Below, in pieces: positions 62,507-64,000 of a stretch of DNA of 64,000 nt; within the stretch, counting starts at the first letter, position 1, and each line of letters starts with the position of its first letter. Below the pieces are notes generated by a model that ran no database searches, was not told where the DNA came from, and saw nothing but the letters and a program-made list of their open reading frames with translations. The DNA is from CBDESM01 sp965242485 (GTDB taxonomy: Bacteria > Chloroflexota > Dehalococcoidia > Bin125). The stretch lies in NCBI GenBank assembly GCA_965242485.1, contig CBDESM010000003.1, positions 434,001 to 498,000 on the forward strand, given 5' to 3'. Made by a program: the position numbers and the translations under genes.

Positions 62507-63444
62507 ATGGCCACCGACTTCTACCGCACCCTCGGCGTCGACCGCTCCGCCTCCGCCAAGGAGATCAGCGCTGCCTACCGCCGACTCGCCCGCCAGTACC
62601 ACCCCGATGTCAGCGGCGGCGACCCCGCCTCCGAAGCCCGCTTCAAGGAAATCAACGCCGCTCACGACATCCTCGGCGACGAGCAGAAGCGCGCCGCCTA
62701 CGACAAATGGGGCGACCAATGGGAGCACGCCGAACAGCTCGAAGAGATGCAGCGCCAGCGCGGCGGACACTCTGGTTTCGCCGGTTTCGGCGGGCCCGGC
62801 GGCACCCGGATCGAGTTCGGCGACGCCTCCGGTTTCCACGGCGGCCTGGGCGATCTCGGCGACCTCTTCGGCGGCATCTTCAGCGGCGCGGCCGCCGGCC
62901 CCTCGCGCGGGCGCGACATCGAGCACCCCGTCTCCATCAGCCTCGATGAAGCCTTCCACGGCGTCACTCGGGCCATCCAATCCCCCGCCCCGACGCCGCC
63001 GGCTTCTCCCGCCTCGAAGTCAAAATCCCCGCCGGCGCGGCCGCCGGCACCCGCGTCAAAGTCCCCGGCAAGGGCCGCCCCGGCCACGCCGACGGCCCCC
63101 CCGGCGACCTCTTCCTCGTCGTCTCCGTCGCCGACGATCCCCGCTTCGAGCGCCGCGGCGACGACCTCCGCAGCGAAGTCGCCGTCCCCGTCCACGACGC
63201 CGCCCTCGGCGGCGAAATCACCGTCCCCACCCTCACCGGCCAAGTCGCCCTCCGCATCCCCCAAGGCACCGCGAACGGCCGCGTCTTCCGCCTCGCCGGC
63301 CAAGGCATGCCACGCCTCAAGCGCGGCGGACGCGGCGACCTCCTCGTCGCCGTCCGCCTCGAGCTGCCCGACCCGCTCGATCCCGAACGCCTCGACCTCT
63401 TCCGCCGCCTGCGCGAACTGGAGCACCGCGATGCCCGATCATGA
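62507..63444 (+). CDS. J-domain cochaperone (DnaJ/CbpA type), interrupted by an apparent frameshift
   Basis: The J-domain (residues 1-70) is intact: FYRTLGVDRSASAKEISAAYRRLARQYHPDV with HPD, then a Gly/Phe region (HSGFAGFGGPGG). After GVTRAIQ at about 62980 the reading frame becomes Ser/Pro-rich nonsense, while the typical CbpA C-terminal domain continues in the next frame from 62992: DAAGFSRLEVKIPAGAAAGT, DLFLVVSVADDPRFERRGDD, LRIPQGTANGRVFRLAGQGM, ending at TGA 63444. Joining the two gives a normal CbpA-like protein of about 310 residues. The change is the loss of one base near a C-run (62982-62986). It could be a sequencing error, a real mutation, or a -1 frameshift site. Confidence 0.8.
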
Positions 63445-63772
63445 CGCGCCCCTCTTCACCATCCGCATGGCCGCCCGCATCGTCGGCATCCACCAGCAAA
63501 CCCTCCGCGCCTACGAGCGCGAAGGCCTGATCCGCCCCGCCCGCAGCGACGGCGGCCACCGCCTCTTCTCCGACGCCGACATCGAGCGCGTCCGCACCAT
63601 CCGCCGCCTCGTCACCGAACTCGGCGTCAACCTCGCCGGCGCCGACATCATCCTCCGCCAGCGCGACGAAATCGCCCGCCTCAAAGCGGAAAACCGAACC
63701 CTCCAAGCCGCGCTCCAGCGCAGCCGCGACCAGCGCCTGCCCGCCGTCCGCAACCCCTTCCCCCGCGCCTGA
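63431..63772 (+). CDS. hspR: heat-shock repressor HspR (MerR family)
   Basis: 113 residues from ATG 63431 with GGAG eight bases upstream. Winged helix DNA-binding part FTIRMAARIVGIHQQTLRAYEREG and RSDGGHRLFSDADIERVR, then LVTELGVNLAGADIILRQRDE, the HspR-specific dimer helix. Represses dnaK, clpB and hsp20-type genes, with DnaK as corepressor in Streptomyces. Overlaps the end of the J-protein coding region by 14 bases and is 13 bases before clpB. It shares its reading frame with the J-domain start, which produces a false fusion if the frameshift is missed. Confidence 0.93.
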   Translation: MPDHDAPLFTIRMAARIVGIHQQTLRAYEREGLIRPARSDGGHRLFSDADIERVRTIRRLVTELGVNLAGADIILRQRDEIARLKAENRTLQAALQRSRDQRLPAVRNPFPRA

Positions 63773-63785
63773 TCGGAGCCACGCC

Positions 63786-64000
63786 ATGATGCGCCAGGAA
63801 CGCTTCACCCAGCAGGCCCAGCAGCTGCTCGCCGACAGCCAGCAGCTCGTCCGCCGCAAGCGCCACGCCCAATGGGACGTCGAGCACCTGCTCGCCGCCT
63901 TCGCCGCCATGCCCGCGGCCGCCGACGGCCTCGCCGGCGCCCTGATCGGCGCGCTCGCGCTCGACCGCGACCGCTTCCGCGCCGACGCCGACGCCGCCCT
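63786..64000 (+). CDS. clpB: ClpB-type ATPase chaperone (N-terminal part, cut by window end)
   Basis: The first 71 residues are a Clp N-terminal repeat domain: RFTQQAQQLLADSQQLVRRKRH and WDVEHLLAAF. GGAG ribosome site before the ATG pair (63786, 63789). ClpB is a disaggregase working with DnaK/DnaJ and is the usual partner of hspR; ClpC is the alternative because the ATPase domains lie outside the window. Confidence 0.75.
   Translation, partial: MMRQERFTQQAQQLLADSQQLVRRKRHAQWDVEHLLAAFAAMPAAADGLAGALIGALALDRDRFRADADAA

Noticed and set aside
62507..63772. A J-domain protein fused to HspR, as one uninterrupted reading frame
   Set aside because: The roughly 150 residues in the middle are Ser/Pro/Ala nonsense, while the neighbouring frame encodes a typical CbpA C-terminal domain with its own stop. 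The fusion is the effect of a one-base shift; hspR has its own start and ribosome site.

Overview
A high-GC bacterial chromosome segment with very short intergenic gaps, many 1-, 4- or 8-base stop/start overlaps (TGATG, ATGA, GTGA) and some GTG starts. Nothing in it is phage- or transposon-like, and there are no rRNA or tRNA genes. Gene content (HspR-type heat-shock control, a large LLM-class flavin oxidoreductase, an MshA-like glycosyltransferase with a PIG-L deacetylase, giant He_PIG-repeat surface proteins, CAP/LysM protein) fits a free-living, probably monoderm, high-GC lineage. A Chloroflexota (Dehalococcoidia/SAR202-like) origin is my best guess, but it is an inference and not proven by the sequence.

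Layout. 1-8066 (+): hom, an unknown coiled-coil protein, thrC, folE, a CelD/BioF2-like acyltransferase, an MshA-like GT4 enzyme, a PIG-L deacetylase and a CcsA-family cytochrome c assembly protein, nearly all overlapping. 8081-30511 (+): a continuous str-S10-spc-alpha ribosomal supercluster (rpsL, rpsG, fusA, tuf, rpsJ ... secY, adk, map, infA ... rpoA, rplQ, truA, rplM, rpsI). It lacks rpsN (S14) and rpmJ (L36) at their usual places, carries a SecY with a roughly 150-residue extracytoplasmic insertion, and encodes several ribosomal proteins with Ala/Pro/Glu-rich C-terminal tails; the S17 tail contains a 162-bp tandem duplication.

30549-36213 (-): apt-mtnP-pfkB-GNAT-ahcY-metK, a compact operon for making S-adenosylmethionine and recycling its by-products (S-adenosylhomocysteine, methylthioadenosine, adenosine, adenine). 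36335-44404 (+): methyltransferase, lipoprotein, plsX, trxA, DUF488 protein, LLM-class flavin oxidoreductase, serine beta-lactamase-like hydrolase, LysM-CAP membrane protein, ending in a 14-bp-stem bidirectional terminator.

44462-61656: mostly minus-strand surface and export functions: a 2292-residue secreted protein with 22 He_PIG-type Ig repeats, a heterodimeric ABC exporter with one degenerate ATP site, (on +) a RimI-like acetyltransferase and a small protein, then (on -) a cytidylate-kinase-like protein, a 2H-phosphoesterase-like protein and a 1232-residue secreted Ig-like protein. 61808-64000: heat-shock locus; hsp20 diverges from J-domain cochaperone-hspR-clpB, with two HspR-like operator elements 40 bp apart between them. 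The J-domain gene is interrupted by an apparent frameshift.
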